From positions 52,954-116,953 of the forward strand of contig VFJS01000019.1 of assembly GCA_009885955.1 (NCBI GenBank): a stretch of DNA of 64,000 bases. Reading direction: 5' to 3'. Within the stretch, counting starts at the first letter, position 1. Every line of letters begins with the position of its first letter. The DNA comes from Spirochaetia bacterium. Its GTDB lineage: Bacteria; Spirochaetota; UBA4802; UBA5550. The notes under the pieces are model-generated. The model ran no database searches, had not been told where the DNA came from, and saw only the letters and a list, made by a program, of their open reading frames with translations. Shown here piece by piece: positions 1 through 9,320 of this stretch. A program made the position numbers and the translations under genes.

Positions 1-400
1 TGGGGAGTTCCTGACTGTCTCCATACACTGCAGCCGAGGAGGCATGTACGAAATATTTTATCCTGTGTTTTCCGCAGATCTCAATGAGGTTTATCATCCC
101 GTTTACATTTATATCCTCGGTGAGTTTAGGCTTCTCGGTCGATTCCGCAACCGATATCAGCGCGGCAAAATTGATGCATGCGTCTATTTTATGATCGATG
201 AATATTTTTTCCATGGCAGCTCCATCCCTTATGTCTGCCTCATAAAACACACACCTCTCCTTATCAGCCAGGCCTGAAATATTTTTGTAAAAACCTGAGA
301 GCAGGTTATCGGCAATGATTACCCTGTTTCCCTTCTTAATGAGAAAATCAGCGCTGTTGCTGCCGATAAATCCTGCCCCGCCCGATATGAGAATATTCAT
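1..400 (-). CDS. NAD-dependent sugar-nucleotide epimerase (GalE-like), C-terminus outside window
   Basis: This gene runs off the left edge; 133 codons are visible from an ATG at 398-400, preceded on the minus strand by AGGAGG-like bases. The protein opens with a Rossmann dinucleotide motif (GGAGFIGSN, residues 7-15). It continues with a DADN-like region (IIADNLLSG), an acidic ADIRD segment typical of extended SDR epimerases, INFAALISV and the SSAAVYG strand, which carries a catalytic Ser/Thr in this family. The YxxxK dyad would lie beyond the edge. Family knowledge points to 4-epimerisation of a UDP-sugar in the cytoplasm (UDP-glucose 4-epimerase or a relative), but the substrate cannot be fixed from this half. 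It starts 34 bp after the PHP gene in the same direction, so the two may be co-transcribed. Confidence 0.85.
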   Translation of the reverse strand, partial: MNILISGGAGFIGSNSADFLIKKGNRVIIADNLLSGFYKNISGLADKERCVFYEADIRDGAAMEKIFIDHKIDACINFAALISVAESTEKPKLTEDINVNGMINLIEICGKHRIKYFVHASSAAVYGDSQELP

Positions 401-434
401 ATGTCCTCCTGAATGTTGAATGATTTTTTCTGAA

Positions 435-1283
435 TCATTTCATTTTAATTATTTTACTCTCCATGGCGGATATTAATTCGCCCGGAATGGCCTTATCATC
501 GCTGTAATAACCTATCTTTTCAACCTTATCTCCATGGAAGTCGCTTCCTCCGGTAATGATGAGGTCTAATTTTTCGGCAATCCTGATATAATTTTTTATT
601 CTCTCTGAATCGTGCATGGTTGAGTAGACTTCTATCCCGGCAACCCCCAGTTTCCGGTACACCGTAAGCTGCTTTTCAAATTCAGAGTAACTATCAATGT
701 TCATGGTAACCGGATGGGCAATAACAGGAATCCCGCCGGCGTCCCTGATTAACGAAATTGCCGATGCAAGATCAATTCTTTCTTTCCTTACATAACCGGG
801 CTTCCCTTTCACAAGGTAATTTTTAAAAATATCATTAAAATTTTTTCCATAACCGTATTTCAACATAATTCGTGCGATATGGGGGCGGCCTATGGCCCCG
901 CCTCCCGAGAGCTTTTCAACATCACCAATGGGAATGTGTATGCCATGAGTATTCAAATCATCAACCATTTTATGGGCCCGCGTACCCCTCATCATGGCAA
1001 GCCACCCGCATTTGGATCTAAGCGGTTCATTGGCGTGATCAATATAGAGCCCGAGCAGATGAAAAGTGCCCCCATCATAATCAATGCTGAATTCAATACC
1101 GGGGATGAGCTGTATACCATGTATCCCTGCATGGTTCGCAGCCTCTTCGAGGCCGGATACAGTATCATGGTCGGTTATGGCCATTGCGCCTATCCCCTCC
1201 TGCGCAGCTAATTCCACAAGGCCGCGCGGAGAAAAAATGCCGTCTGAAGCCGAGGTATGAAGATGAAGATCTATTTTTTTCAT
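435..1283 (-). CDS. PHP-domain metallophosphoesterase (TrpH/RNase AM-like)
   Basis: 282 residues. The chosen ATG (1281-1283) begins directly with MKKIDLHLHTSASDG and has GAAAGGG about 10 nt upstream. A longer reading to 1370 would translate repeat DNA and is unlikely. Metal ligands of the PHP fold are visible: H7, H9, D14, the ITDHD motif near residue 42, GIEFS near 67, an AHP motif and GGSDFHG near residue 250. The length and motif set match the TrpH/YciV group, whose E. coli member hydrolyses nucleoside 3',5'-bisphosphates and trims RNA 5' ends. That function is transferred from the family. The gene probably forms a unit with the downstream epimerase. Confidence 0.85.
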   Translation of the reverse strand: MKKIDLHLHTSASDGIFSPRGLVELAAQEGIGAMAITDHDTVSGLEEAANHAGIHGIQLIPGIEFSIDYDGGTFHLLGLYIDHANEPLRSKCGWLAMMRGTRAHKMVDDLNTHGIHIPIGDVEKLSGGGAIGRPHIARIMLKYGYGKNFNDIFKNYLVKGKPGYVRKERIDLASAISLIRDAGGIPVIAHPVTMNIDSYSEFEKQLTVYRKLGVAGIEVYSTMHDSERIKNYIRIAEKLDLIITGGSDFHGDKVEKIGYYSDDKAIPGELISAMESKIIKMK

Positions 1284-1313
1284 ATGATACAAAAGCCCTT
1301 TCAGTAAAATCGT

Positions 1314-1575
1314 ACTCCCCTCACCGCGCTCTGCGCGCCCTCTCCCGGCAGGGCTAACTACTACCCACATTTCCCATGTGTAAGAAATGGAGATAGGGAG
1401 ATAGGAAGAGATAAGGAGATGGGAAAATATTATTATTCAAATAGTCACCAATCCATATATTATAAATATTATGAATAATTCTTATTATGCTATTTATCAT
1501 CCCCCTATCGCTAATATCCCCTTATCCCCTTTCTTATACATTTGTGTGTAGAAGTGATCCCGGCAGGGCGAGGGC
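1314..1575. repeat. Degenerate family A element with a family B element nested inside
   Basis: The left part (about 1314-1355) contains CTCACCGCGCTCTGCGCG followed by CCCTCTCCCGGCAGGG, matching in reverse the far end of the family A copy at 8221-8324. The right part (about 1556-1575) reads CCCGGCAGGGCGAGGGC. Between them lies a complete family B inverted repeat (1376-1541). The arrangement looks like B inserted into A. Confidence 0.65.
1376..1541. repeat. Family B inverted repeat (ATGTGTAAG ends)
   Basis: The left arm begins ATGTGTAAG and continues as purine-rich GGAGATAGGGAGATAGG. The right arm is pyrimidine-rich (CCCCCTATC, CCCCTTATCCCC) and ends CTTATACAT. The arms would pair over about 45 bp around an AT-rich centre. 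Related copies lie at 11715-11836, 47347-47503 and 53793-53962. Confidence 0.7.
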
Positions 1576-1781
1576 TTCTTATTCATAAACATAATATAAT
1601 TTCCCGGTAAACAATTCAAATATTTACATAATATCACCATTTATCAAGCATAAAATATTCCAATGGTATTTAAATTATTGACCAAAAAAAATCTTTACTA
1701 ATTTATTTAATAATCAATGATTGTCTTTCTCATAAAATCATCAAATCAACGATATTATTAAAGTGTAAAAAAAGGAAATAC

Positions 1782-2729
1782 ATGTTTGCAGGATTGGATA
1801 TTGGCGGAACAAATATCAAGGGAGTCCTTGCTGATAAGTCAGGGAAAATTTTAAGCTTCAGGGAGATCCCGACTCCTGATACAGCCGAAAGGATAGACCA
1901 GGAAATAAACACATTAATTGAAAACCTGGCCGCATCATCATCCTACTCCAAAATGGACATTAAGGGTGTGGGCATAGGCGCCGCAGGCTCGATAGACAGG
2001 AAGAGGGGAATCATAATCACGAGCCCGAATATAAGCGGCTGGAAAAAATATCCCCTGGCCAAAAATATAGAAAAACTTACAGGGCTCAGGATATTTCTTG
2101 AAAACGACGCAACGGTGGCCCTCATAGGCAGCTGGTGGAAAGGGGACGGCAGCAAATACAAAAACTGGATTATGCTCACACTGGGAACAGGCATCGGAGG
2201 CGGGGTAATTATTGACAATAAAATATATACAGGGCAATCCGGCAGCGCCATGGAGGTGGGCCATATGGTCATTGACTATAACGGAAAAAAATGCAAATGC
2301 GGCAATACCGGCTGCTTTGAACAATATGCCTCGGCAACAGCCCTGGTCAATTTCGTAAGGGAAAGTATTATTAATTATAAAAATTCATCGATAGTTAAAA
2401 GGATCGAAAAAGAAGAGATCACCTCAAAAATTATATATGAAGAGGCCCTGGCAAATGACGAATGCGCCCTTCATGCAATCAACGAAATCGCAGGATATAT
2501 AGGAATCGGCGCTGCAAACCTCGTGAACATCTTCAATCCCGAGGCGATTATCCTCGGAGGCGGTCTCTCCATGGCTCACAAGATAATTATACCGGTTGTA
2601 AAGAAGGTAATACAGGAAAGGGCCCTCCGCGGGTTAAAGGAGAATCTGAAAATATTGCCGGTAAAGGACCAGTCTACATTACCGTCACTTGGAGCTGTCA
2701 AGGTTGCCATGGACTCACTGGGGACATAA
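1782..2729 (+). CDS. ROK-family sugar kinase (glucokinase-like)
   Basis: 315 residues, with AAGGAAA a few bases before the ATG. The N-terminal phosphate-binding motif LDIGGTNIKG (residues 5-14) is followed by ENDATVALIG, holding the likely catalytic Asp, and LGTGIGGGVI. A GxxxEVGHM segment and the ROK zinc motif CKCGNTGCFEQYAS (around residue 170) come next. The length is typical for ROK kinases that phosphorylate glucose, mannose or N-acetylhexosamines in the cytoplasm. No helix-turn-helix precedes the kinase domain, so it is an enzyme rather than a NagC/XylR-type repressor. It stands alone between divergent and convergent neighbours, so nothing nearby reveals the sugar. Confidence 0.9.
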   Translation: MFAGLDIGGTNIKGVLADKSGKILSFREIPTPDTAERIDQEINTLIENLAASSSYSKMDIKGVGIGAAGSIDRKRGIIITSPNISGWKKYPLAKNIEKLTGLRIFLENDATVALIGSWWKGDGSKYKNWIMLTLGTGIGGGVIIDNKIYTGQSGSAMEVGHMVIDYNGKKCKCGNTGCFEQYASATALVNFVRESIINYKNSSIVKRIEKEEITSKIIYEEALANDECALHAINEIAGYIGIGAANLVNIFNPEAIILGGGLSMAHKIIIPVVKKVIQERALRGLKENLKILPVKDQSTLPSLGAVKVAMDSLGT

Positions 2730-2757
2730 AACCGCCCGCCGTCTTTGAGCAGGAGTT

Positions 2758-4488
2758 CTAATCTATCTTGAAGAACTCCACCTTTCTCTTCAAATCCTCA
2801 GCAGTATTTGTAACCGTTATTGAATTTGCCGACATCTGTTCAGAACCCGATGCATTCGCCTGGGTCAGCTCATTTATGTTGGTAATGGACTTAACTATTT
2901 CAAATACCGCATTTTTCTGCTCTTCTGTCGACGACTTTATCTCGCTTGCGCTGGCCTTGACTTCATCGGCCATTTCATTAACAACACTGTTCACATCAAG
3001 CTGTTTCTTCATGTTATCATAAACTGCCTGTATCAGCTCCCTGATAGAACCGACACCTTTGATTATAATCTTTGTATTTTCAACCGTCTCATTCACATTC
3101 TGCATCCCTTTGCGGATCTCGTCATCATTCCCCTTAATCAGCTTGCTTATTTCATTGATGCTGGTGGCTGTCTTATCTGCAAGCTTTGATATTTCATCGG
3201 CAACAACTGCAAATCCCCTGCCGGCGTCCCCTGCCCTTGCCGCTTCAATTGCTGCATTGAGTGACAGGAGGTTAATCTGATCCGAAATGGTATTAATAAT
3301 GTTGACTATACTCGACATCTCATTGGAGCTGTCGCTTATTTTTATCATGCTGGAATTCATTGCCCTGAGGGACTCGTCGCCTTTCTGAGCCCTTGTAGTT
3401 ACATCTTCCACCATTTTCTGGGTCTCCTGCATCCTGTTCCCCATTTCATTGATCAGCCTGGACAGATCGTTTATCTGGCCTATCAACTGGTTTAATTTCT
3501 CAAACTGCCTGCCGGCACCGATGGCCACATTGTCCATACCCGCAGATACCTCCTCCACCGTGGCCGTTATCTCTTCCGCGGTTGCAGACTGGTTCTGTGC
3601 GTTGTCGGAGAATGACTGGGTAGCGGCATTCATCTCCTCTGATGAGACGGCAAGTTCATCGGCAATTAATTTGATATTTTTTATAACATTCTTTATACTT
3701 CCAACAAATTCATTGAAGTTCTTCACGAGGCTCCCGACTTCATCGGTTCCGCGCACTTCAAGATTTATCGTGAGATCCCCTGCCGATACGTCTCTCAGGT
3801 TTTTCTCAACCTTGATAATGGGGCTGGCGATAGCTCCGGCCAGCAGGACAACTCCTAAAAATGATGCCAGGATTACAAAGACAAATACTATTGTAATCAG
3901 CAGTTTAATAGATTTGATCTCCTCTTTTACGTCCTCTAAATATATCCCGGTACCAATAATCCACTTCCAGGGCTCAAAGGTTTTAACAAAGGAGACCTTT
4001 TCCACGATAAGGTCCTCCCTGTCCTTCCACTGCCAATCGTAGTCAACAAATCCTTCCCCTGCCTTGCTGCATACATCGACAAATTCCTTGAACAAAAATT
4101 TCCCGTGGGGGTCCTTGTAATCGGAAAGGTCCTTGCCGTCGAGATCCGTACGGTATGGATGCATGATCATTTTAGGCTGAAAATCGTTTATCCATATATA
4201 ATCCTTATTTTCAGGTCCGAAGCGCATTTCCTTTATATATTTTATTCCTAAAGCCTGGGCCTCCTGAAGAGTGTATTTCCCATCTTTCTGCATTTTTTCA
4301 ACGGTTGTCAGGAGGCTGATGCCGGCTTGTACTATCTCTTTCAATTTTTCTTTTTTCAGGTTTATCATGTTCTTGTTTACCTGAGGGATTAAAAACCCGA
4401 ATATGACCAGAGCAAAAAAGAAAAGGATTAAGGCTAAAACTAAAATTATCTTTCTTTTGATTGAAATATTGCTCCATTTTAAACTCAT
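2758..4488 (-). CDS. Methyl-accepting chemotaxis protein with a periplasmic sCache_2 sensor
   Basis: 576 residues from the ATG at 4486-4488, which has AGGAG 6 nt upstream; a longer reading to 4551 lacks such a site. Order: a short cytoplasmic leader, TM1 (about 12-34), a periplasmic Cache domain (about 40-190) with the typical [27 protein letters not shown] and [10 protein letters not shown] signatures, TM2 (about 195-218), HAMP, and a long methyl-accepting coiled coil. The conserved hairpin tip ([16 protein letters not shown] and GFAVVADEI) binds CheA/CheW in the family. sCache_2 receptors often sense small organic acids, but the ligand here is unknown. No che genes are adjacent, so it is an orphan receptor signalling to a chemotaxis system encoded elsewhere. 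Confidence 0.93.
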   Translation of the reverse strand: MSLKWSNISIKRKIILVLALILFFFALVIFGFLIPQVNKNMINLKKEKLKEIVQAGISLLTTVEKMQKDGKYTLQEAQALGIKYIKEMRFGPENKDYIWINDFQPKMIMHPYRTDLDGKDLSDYKDPHGKFLFKEFVDVCSKAGEGFVDYDWQWKDREDLIVEKVSFVKTFEPWKWIIGTGIYLEDVKEEIKSIKLLITIVFVFVILASFLGVVLLAGAIASPIIKVEKNLRDVSAGDLTINLEVRGTDEVGSLVKNFNEFVGSIKNVIKNIKLIADELAVSSEEMNAATQSFSDNAQNQSATAEEITATVEEVSAGMDNVAIGAGRQFEKLNQLIGQINDLSRLINEMGNRMQETQKMVEDVTTRAQKGDESLRAMNSSMIKISDSSNEMSSIVNIINTISDQINLLSLNAAIEAARAGDAGRGFAVVADEISKLADKTATSINEISKLIKGNDDEIRKGMQNVNETVENTKIIIKGVGSIRELIQAVYDNMKKQLDVNSVVNEMADEVKASASEIKSSTEEQKNAVFEIVKSITNINELTQANASGSEQMSANSITVTNTAEDLKRKVEFFKID

Positions 4489-4587
4489 ATATTCTCCTGG
4501 CCGTACGTATGGATATTCCTGGAAATATGCCTTTTTATCTGCAAATGTCAAAATTTCATGCCTTATAAAAACTTCAAATCAAATACT

Positions 4588-5133
4588 CTATTTCTGATTA
4601 TTTTTTTCACCCTTTATGGTGTCCAGTAGAATCTGGAGGTAGGATCTTTTTTCAAAGGTATTAAACCCGGTTTTCTCAGCCAGGGAGAGAAGCTCTTTTT
4701 CAGCATATTCCCTGTCGGCTGAAATCATTTCGAATTCAACAAACATTCCGGCGCCCTCCACCCTGTCCAGGCATATTGTAACATCTCCCAGTTTATGGAC
4801 CTCTCTCTCTTTTTTCACGTCAATATTCCTGGCAAAACCTAAATATTCAAGAATGGCGCCCATGGATAGGGGATCTGAAACCTCTACCTCTTTTTCAATC
4901 CTTGTTTTAACAGGGCCTTTCAATCTGGGGCCCTTGTAAGTCAACATAGATATGCCATTCACAACTCTTATTCTCAATGCTTCATCGGTAAGTGCAAAGT
5001 CCTTTCCGGGATGGTTATAATAGGTATCACTCTGCTTTTCCAGTCTTATAAATTCCGCATTCAACCTGGATAATTTCCCCCGTAAACCGTCGCAATCATC
5101 GCAGAGAGCTTTTAGCTCTATCTCATAGGACAT
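4588..5133 (-). CDS. CYTH-domain protein (class IV adenylate cyclase / triphosphatase fold)
   Basis: 181 residues, with AGGAGAAAATA before the ATG. The defining ExExK motif is at the extreme N-terminus (EIELK, residues 4-8), followed by charged beta strands typical of the triphosphate tunnel: LRIRVV, LTYKGP, RIEKEVEV, VTICLDRVEG and FVEFEMIS. The length fits the CyaB-type class IV group. Members make cAMP from ATP or hydrolyse inorganic or nucleoside triphosphates, and the choice cannot be made from sequence. It starts one base after the stop of the GerMN gene, so the two are an operon. A cNMP-binding regulator is encoded at 50389-51006, which makes a cyclase role conceivable but unproven. 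Confidence 0.85.
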   Translation of the reverse strand: MSYEIELKALCDDCDGLRGKLSRLNAEFIRLEKQSDTYYNHPGKDFALTDEALRIRVVNGISMLTYKGPRLKGPVKTRIEKEVEVSDPLSMGAILEYLGFARNIDVKKEREVHKLGDVTICLDRVEGAGMFVEFEMISADREYAEKELLSLAEKTGFNTFEKRSYLQILLDTIKGEKNNQK

Positions 5134-5134
5134 A

Positions 5135-5917
5135 TTATTTTCTCCTGTGCAGCGGGCCGCTTATGGAAAGCCCGTCACTGCCGAGTGTCTCTTTCCTTTT
5201 GCCGTTTATGGTAATAATGATGTTCTCAATTTCCTCGAACTGTGTTGCCGTATATACTATCTGGTCAAGCCTGCTGAGGAGTATATTTCCAGAAGCCCCC
5301 TTTTCTATGGAGCTGTTGAAATCAATTAAAGCAGTTCTGTTTACTACCTTGATTCCCCTGATTTTTAAATCGAAAGGTACGGCATTTAACAGCCCCCTCT
5401 CCTTCTCTTTTTTCGAGAGCCCTTTGATAAGCTCCCTGATAGCCCCCTCAAGGCGGCTGCTCCCTTCTATTTTCCTGATAACAGGATAGAGCTCCATGTT
5501 TTCGCTCCTGTCATCCATTTTAATAAAATATATCGATGCTTCATTATCCTTAACAGCACCGGATGAATTTCCATCATCCTCCATACCGCTTCCTGGCTTT
5601 TCCCTTGTATTATCCTGTTCCCTGTTATTCACGTTTTCCTTTTTTGCTGAGGGCTGATTCTTTTTTTTCACTTCAGATTCATTCTGATAATAAATTTTAT
5701 TCATCAGAAATGCGATTACGATAATTAACGCCATAATTGTAAGAACAAAAAACGGCCTCATCCCGTGCCCTGCAGATAGGGGCCTGGCCGATTTGACCGA
5801 TGCGGGGCTCTTCTTTTCTGAACCTTTTAACACCTTTGCCCCTGTTTTTTTCGGGGCACTTTTTTTCTTTTGTGCAGTTTTATTCGCAGCTGATGAATTT
5901 TTATCTTTCTTTGCCAT
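5135..5917 (-). CDS. GerMN-domain membrane-anchored protein
   Basis: 260 residues, with AAAGAG upstream of the ATG. The first 50 residues are very rich in Lys, Ala and Ser and probably cytoplasmic. One transmembrane helix follows (about 54-70, FFVLTIMALIIVIAFLM), then a charged, low-complexity Lys/Asn/Glu linker (75-120). The C-terminal GerMN domain (about 128-255) contains the family pattern LEGAIRELIKG, LLNAVPFDLKIRGI, ALIDFNSS and a closing LSISGPL. GerMN domains occur in spore-germination and cell-wall proteins and are thought to bind envelope components. Here it would face the periplasm. It is the first gene of an operon with the CYTH protein. Confidence 0.85.
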   Translation of the reverse strand: MAKKDKNSSAANKTAQKKKSAPKKTGAKVLKGSEKKSPASVKSARPLSAGHGMRPFFVLTIMALIIVIAFLMNKIYYQNESEVKKKNQPSAKKENVNNREQDNTREKPGSGMEDDGNSSGAVKDNEASIYFIKMDDRSENMELYPVIRKIEGSSRLEGAIRELIKGLSKKEKERGLLNAVPFDLKIRGIKVVNRTALIDFNSSIEKGASGNILLSRLDQIVYTATQFEEIENIIITINGKRKETLGSDGLSISGPLHRRK

Positions 5918-6066
5918 GTCATTACTCTTTAAAATTTTATCATTTATACTACTTAATTTCGGCCTTCCAACAGCTCAAAAAACCAATTTTTCATAAAAAA
6001 TTCTAATAAAATACTTTTTTGAAATCTTTAACAGAGGCATGATTTTGATAATTATAAATATTCCTC

Positions 6067-6096
6067 TTGACTTAAAATTTAAAGATATTGTATGAT
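6067..6096 (+). promoter_or_regulatory. Sigma70-type promoter for the APC permease
   Basis: TTGACT (6067-6072), an 18-bp spacer, then TATGAT (6091-6096). A start of transcription near 6103 would lie after the upstream TTG codon at 6088. This supports the ATG at 6148 as the true translation start of the permease. Confidence 0.6.
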
Positions 6097-6147
6097 AAAA
6101 AGCTCAGCTCACGAAACACTCGCTGGATTGCGGAAAAACCGGAAAAA

Positions 6148-8103
6148 ATGATCAAACTAAAAAGAATTTTCAGCCATATAAAAGGAAAACCCAGGGATAT
6201 CAATAAACCGGGAATTCTTCAAAAACTTGCCCTTCTCCCATTCTTTGCCTGGATTGGGCTTGGAGCAGACGGGCTCTCCTCGTCATCCTATGGGCCGGAA
6301 GAGGCCTTCAAGGCAATCAGCGGCCATGCCTACCTTGCCCTGCTTCTTGGCGCTGCTACGGTACTGACTATCATAGTTATTTCCTATACCTATTCCAGGA
6401 TCATTGAACATTTTCCCCATGGAGGCGGCGGGTACATTGTTGCATCCCATACCCTGGGAGAGCGTGTTGGAGTCATATCGGGAAGCGCCCTCATTATTGA
6501 CTATATTCTGACAGTAGCTGTCTCCATAACAGCCTGCTCATATGCGATATTCAGTTATATACCGGTGGAATATCAGAAGTACAAATTATTTTTTGCTCTG
6601 TTCCTCATTATAGTCCTCATTCTCATGAATATTCGCGGCACAAAGGAGTCGATATCATTCCTCACTCCCATTTTTATAATTTTTATTATCACTCATGTTA
6701 TCATGTTATTCTATGGATTATTCACCCATATACCTGATATGCCCGGGATTGCCGGCGAAATGAAAAACAGCTTCAACCATGACCTGTCAACCATCGGAGG
6801 GGCGGGAATTATCCTGATATTCCTGAGAGGATATTCACTTGGCGGCGGGACCTATACCGGCATAGAGGCAGTATCCAACGGCCTGCAGATTATGAAAGAA
6901 CCGAAAGTTCATAACGGAAAACAGGCCATGCTCTACATGGCAGTATCCCTCTCCATTGCATCGGGCGGGCTGTTTCTCTGCTACCTTTTGTTAAAAGTCG
7001 GGCCTGTCGCAGGAAAAACACTTAATTCGGTTCTGGCAGATTCGCTGTACAGCGGATGGGAATACGGGCATCTGCTCAGTGCCGTAACGATATTCTCGGA
7101 AGGGCTGCTTCTCTTTGCCGCTTCCCAGGCCGGTTTCATCAATGCCCCCAGGGTCATGGCCAATATGGCTGTGGATTCATGGCTGCCTCACCGCTTCGGA
7201 GCCTTTTCAGAAAGGCTCACCATGAGAAACGGCATTATCATTATCGGGGTTTCGGCCATGGCCATCCTTGTATATACGGAAGGATCCATAACAACACTCA
7301 TCATCATGTATTCGATCAATGTATTCATTACATTTACGATATCAGAGCTTGGCATGTCCATCTATTACATCAAAAACCGGAGGAAGGAGTTAAAATGGAA
7401 AAAACATCTCTCCTTCCAGCTTGCAGGACTTTTACTATGCGCAACTATTCTAGCCGTAACGGTATATGAAAAATTTACCGAGGGAGGCTGGGTAACCCTT
7501 TTGATAACATTCCTCCTTGTCGTTTTATGCATATCGATAAAAAAGCACTACAACAGAATAAAAAAAGAGATAAAAAAATTCGACACCCTTCTGACCCATC
7601 TGCCTGCAGCCGGCGCCAGAAACATGAAAAAACCTTTAAAAAAGAACATGACGGCAATACAGCTTGTCGGGAGATACAACGGTTTCGGTGTCCATACCCT
7701 CAATTCAATTATCAAGACCTTTCCTGATCTCTATAAAAATTTTATCTTCGTTTCCGTGGCGGTTGTGGATCAGGGCGCGTTCAAGGGCCATGACGGAATA
7801 GATTATTTAAAAAAATCCGTTGAATCAGACCTCATTAAATATACAGAGATTGCCAGGGACCTGGGCTATCCCTCTGATTACCGGCTGAGTACAGGAATCG
7901 ATGTCCTGGAGACATCGGTAAAAATGTGTATCGATATCAGGAAGGAGTTTCCCAGGTCCACAGTTTTTTCCGGGAAAGTAGCATTCAGTTATGAACAATT
8001 TTATCACAGCATACTCCATAACGGTACGGCATATGCAATACAGAGGCGTCTCCAGTACAACGGCATAACCAATGTTGTCCTGCCCATACGCCTGGATACA
8101 TAA
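6148..8103 (+). CDS. APC-superfamily amino-acid permease with a C-terminal cytoplasmic domain
   Basis: 651 residues from the ATG at 6148. An in-frame TTG at 6088 would add 20 residues, but it overlaps the -10 box. After a basic leader containing GKP, the protein shows SSSSYGPEEAF, the GGGGYIVA motif and about 12 hydrophobic helices up to residue ~490, typical of the large APC permease subgroup annotated as amino-acid/polyamine transporters. The remaining ~160 residues are soluble and cytoplasmic (GAFKGHDGIDYL, VAFSYEQFYHSILHNGTAYAIQRRLQ), a tail often seen in this subgroup. The substrate is not determinable. It is transcribed alone and followed by a family A repeat. Confidence 0.88.
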   Translation: MIKLKRIFSHIKGKPRDINKPGILQKLALLPFFAWIGLGADGLSSSSYGPEEAFKAISGHAYLALLLGAATVLTIIVISYTYSRIIEHFPHGGGGYIVASHTLGERVGVISGSALIIDYILTVAVSITACSYAIFSYIPVEYQKYKLFFALFLIIVLILMNIRGTKESISFLTPIFIIFIITHVIMLFYGLFTHIPDMPGIAGEMKNSFNHDLSTIGGAGIILIFLRGYSLGGGTYTGIEAVSNGLQIMKEPKVHNGKQAMLYMAVSLSIASGGLFLCYLLLKVGPVAGKTLNSVLADSLYSGWEYGHLLSAVTIFSEGLLLFAASQAGFINAPRVMANMAVDSWLPHRFGAFSERLTMRNGIIIIGVSAMAILVYTEGSITTLIIMYSINVFITFTISELGMSIYYIKNRRKELKWKKHLSFQLAGLLLCATILAVTVYEKFTEGGWVTLLITFLLVVLCISIKKHYNRIKKEIKKFDTLLTHLPAAGARNMKKPLKKNMTAIQLVGRYNGFGVHTLNSIIKTFPDLYKNFIFVSVAVVDQGAFKGHDGIDYLKKSVESDLIKYTEIARDLGYPSDYRLSTGIDVLETSVKMCIDIRKEFPRSTVFSGKVAFSYEQFYHSILHNGTAYAIQRRLQYNGITNVVLPIRLDT

Positions 8104-8120
8104 TGTTTTTTTATAGGAAG

Positions 8121-8324
8121 GCCCTCACCCCCGGCCCCTCTCCCGAAATAGGGAGAGGGGTGATAAGTAAATGAATTTCATATTTTATATAAAAATGAAA
8201 TTGGAATTTATGAATCAGAAGCCCTCTCCTTACCGGGAGAGGCGACAGGCAGGAGGCCTTAGTGTCGAGCGCGGACAGGATGTCCAAAAAGCGCTCGACG
8301 AACGCGCAGAGCGCGGTTGAGGGC
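8121..8324. repeat. Family A element, long form, with branched hairpin
   Basis: The element begins GCCCTCACCCCCGG and ends GCGCGGTTGAGGGC, so its ends are inverted. The left part holds a CCCCTCTCCC/GGGAGAGGGG hairpin (8136-8160). A 60-bp AT-rich linker follows, then CCCTCTCC/GGGAGAGG and a constant linker (GACAGGCAGGAGGCCTTAG). Next is a nested hairpin at 8264-8299, with outer stem GTCGAGCGC/GCGCTCGAC and inner stem GGACA/TGTCC. Near-identical sequence recurs at 57395-57490. Confidence 0.85.
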
Positions 8325-8411
8325 ATGCAGTTTTAGCGGGAATAATTTTATTTTTTCCAAATATTCCTGAAAGTGCATATAAAATATAATTATATTTTTG
8401 AGAGGCGTTCT

Positions 8412-9317
8412 ATGAAAATACTACTCGCAGGCGGCTCCGGATTTGTCGGGACAAGCCTTACAAAAGAATTGAGCAGGAATAACAGCATTACCGTGGTGGA
8501 CAGGAATGTACCGGCTCCAGATAGGAATTCAGAAAATATCAGGTATGTAGCCTCAGACCTATCAAAACCCGGTGAGTGGCAGGCCCTGATCCCTGAACAG
8601 GATGTTATCATTAACCTTGCAGGCGCCACAATTTTCAAAAAGTGGGACAGCAATACAAAAAAAATCATTTACGACAGCAGGATACTCACCACGAGAAACA
8701 TTGCCGATGCGCTGAAAGGAGGTAAAAGGAAAAAGGTGAGGATACTGAGTACCTCTGCCATGGGATATTACGGATTCCACGGCGATGAAATAATCGATGA
8801 ATCCTTTCCTCCAGGCACCGATTTTCTTGCCGGTGTTGCTTCCGACTGGGAGAAGGAGGCAAACAGGGCCGTGGAATTCGGGGCAACGGTGGTGAATTGC
8901 AGATTCGGGATTGTCCTGGGAAAAAACGGCGGGGCACTGGGAACAATGCTCCCGCTTTTCAGGCATTATCTCGGTTCAAGGCTTGGTTCCGGAAAGCAGT
9001 GGTTTCCATGGATCCATGAGAAGGACCTGGTGGGGATATACCTTTTCCTGATAAAAAACAGGTCCCTGGCTGGCCCGGTAAACTGCACCTCGCCCAACCC
9101 GGTAACCAACAGGGAGCTTACTGAGGGGATCAAAAAGGCGCTGAAAAAACCTTCGCTCATCCCCTTTGTACCGTCGTTTGCCATAAAAATTCTCATGGGC
9201 GAGTTCGGAAACCTGATCCTTGAAGGCCAGAGGGGCATACCTAAAAAACTTGCTGATCATGGCTATACCTTCCTTTTCCCGACTCTTGAAGAAGCCCTGA
9301 AAGATATTATTCCATAA
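8412..9317 (+). CDS. TIGR01777-family NAD(P)-binding epimerase (SDR39U1-like)
   Basis: 301 residues from the ATG at 8412, which has GAGAGG 6 nt upstream; a longer reading to 8373 has no ribosome site. The N-terminal Rossmann motif GGSGFVGTSL sits at residues 7-16. The family signatures INLAGATIFKKWDS, STSAMGYYG, FPWIHEKDLVG and GPVNCTSPNPVTN follow. The C-terminal DUF1731-like tail (ALKKPSLIPFVPSFAIKILMGEFGNLILEGQRGIPKKL in part) is typical. Members are about 300 residues long and widespread, with no settled reaction. The next gene starts 3 bp downstream, indicating co-transcription with the rRNA methyltransferase. Confidence 0.9.
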   Translation: MKILLAGGSGFVGTSLTKELSRNNSITVVDRNVPAPDRNSENIRYVASDLSKPGEWQALIPEQDVIINLAGATIFKKWDSNTKKIIYDSRILTTRNIADALKGGKRKKVRILSTSAMGYYGFHGDEIIDESFPPGTDFLAGVASDWEKEANRAVEFGATVVNCRFGIVLGKNGGALGTMLPLFRHYLGSRLGSGKQWFPWIHEKDLVGIYLFLIKNRSLAGPVNCTSPNPVTNRELTEGIKKALKKPSLIPFVPSFAIKILMGEFGNLILEGQRGIPKKLADHGYTFLFPTLEEALKDIIP

Positions 9318-9320
9318 CAT

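Noticed and set aside
879..1211. A 110-codon plus-strand frame
   Set aside because: It is the shadow of the PHP phosphoesterase on the other strand, whose catalytic motifs are intact.
2462..2761. Alternative 99-codon frame in the ROK kinase
   Set aside because: It overlaps the kinase frame entirely, and the kinase C-terminus (LGGGLSMAHK) is well conserved.
8103..8412. A rho-independent terminator after the APC permease
   Set aside because: The strong hairpin there is the left arm of a family A element found in the same form at sites unrelated to gene ends; no T-run follows it.
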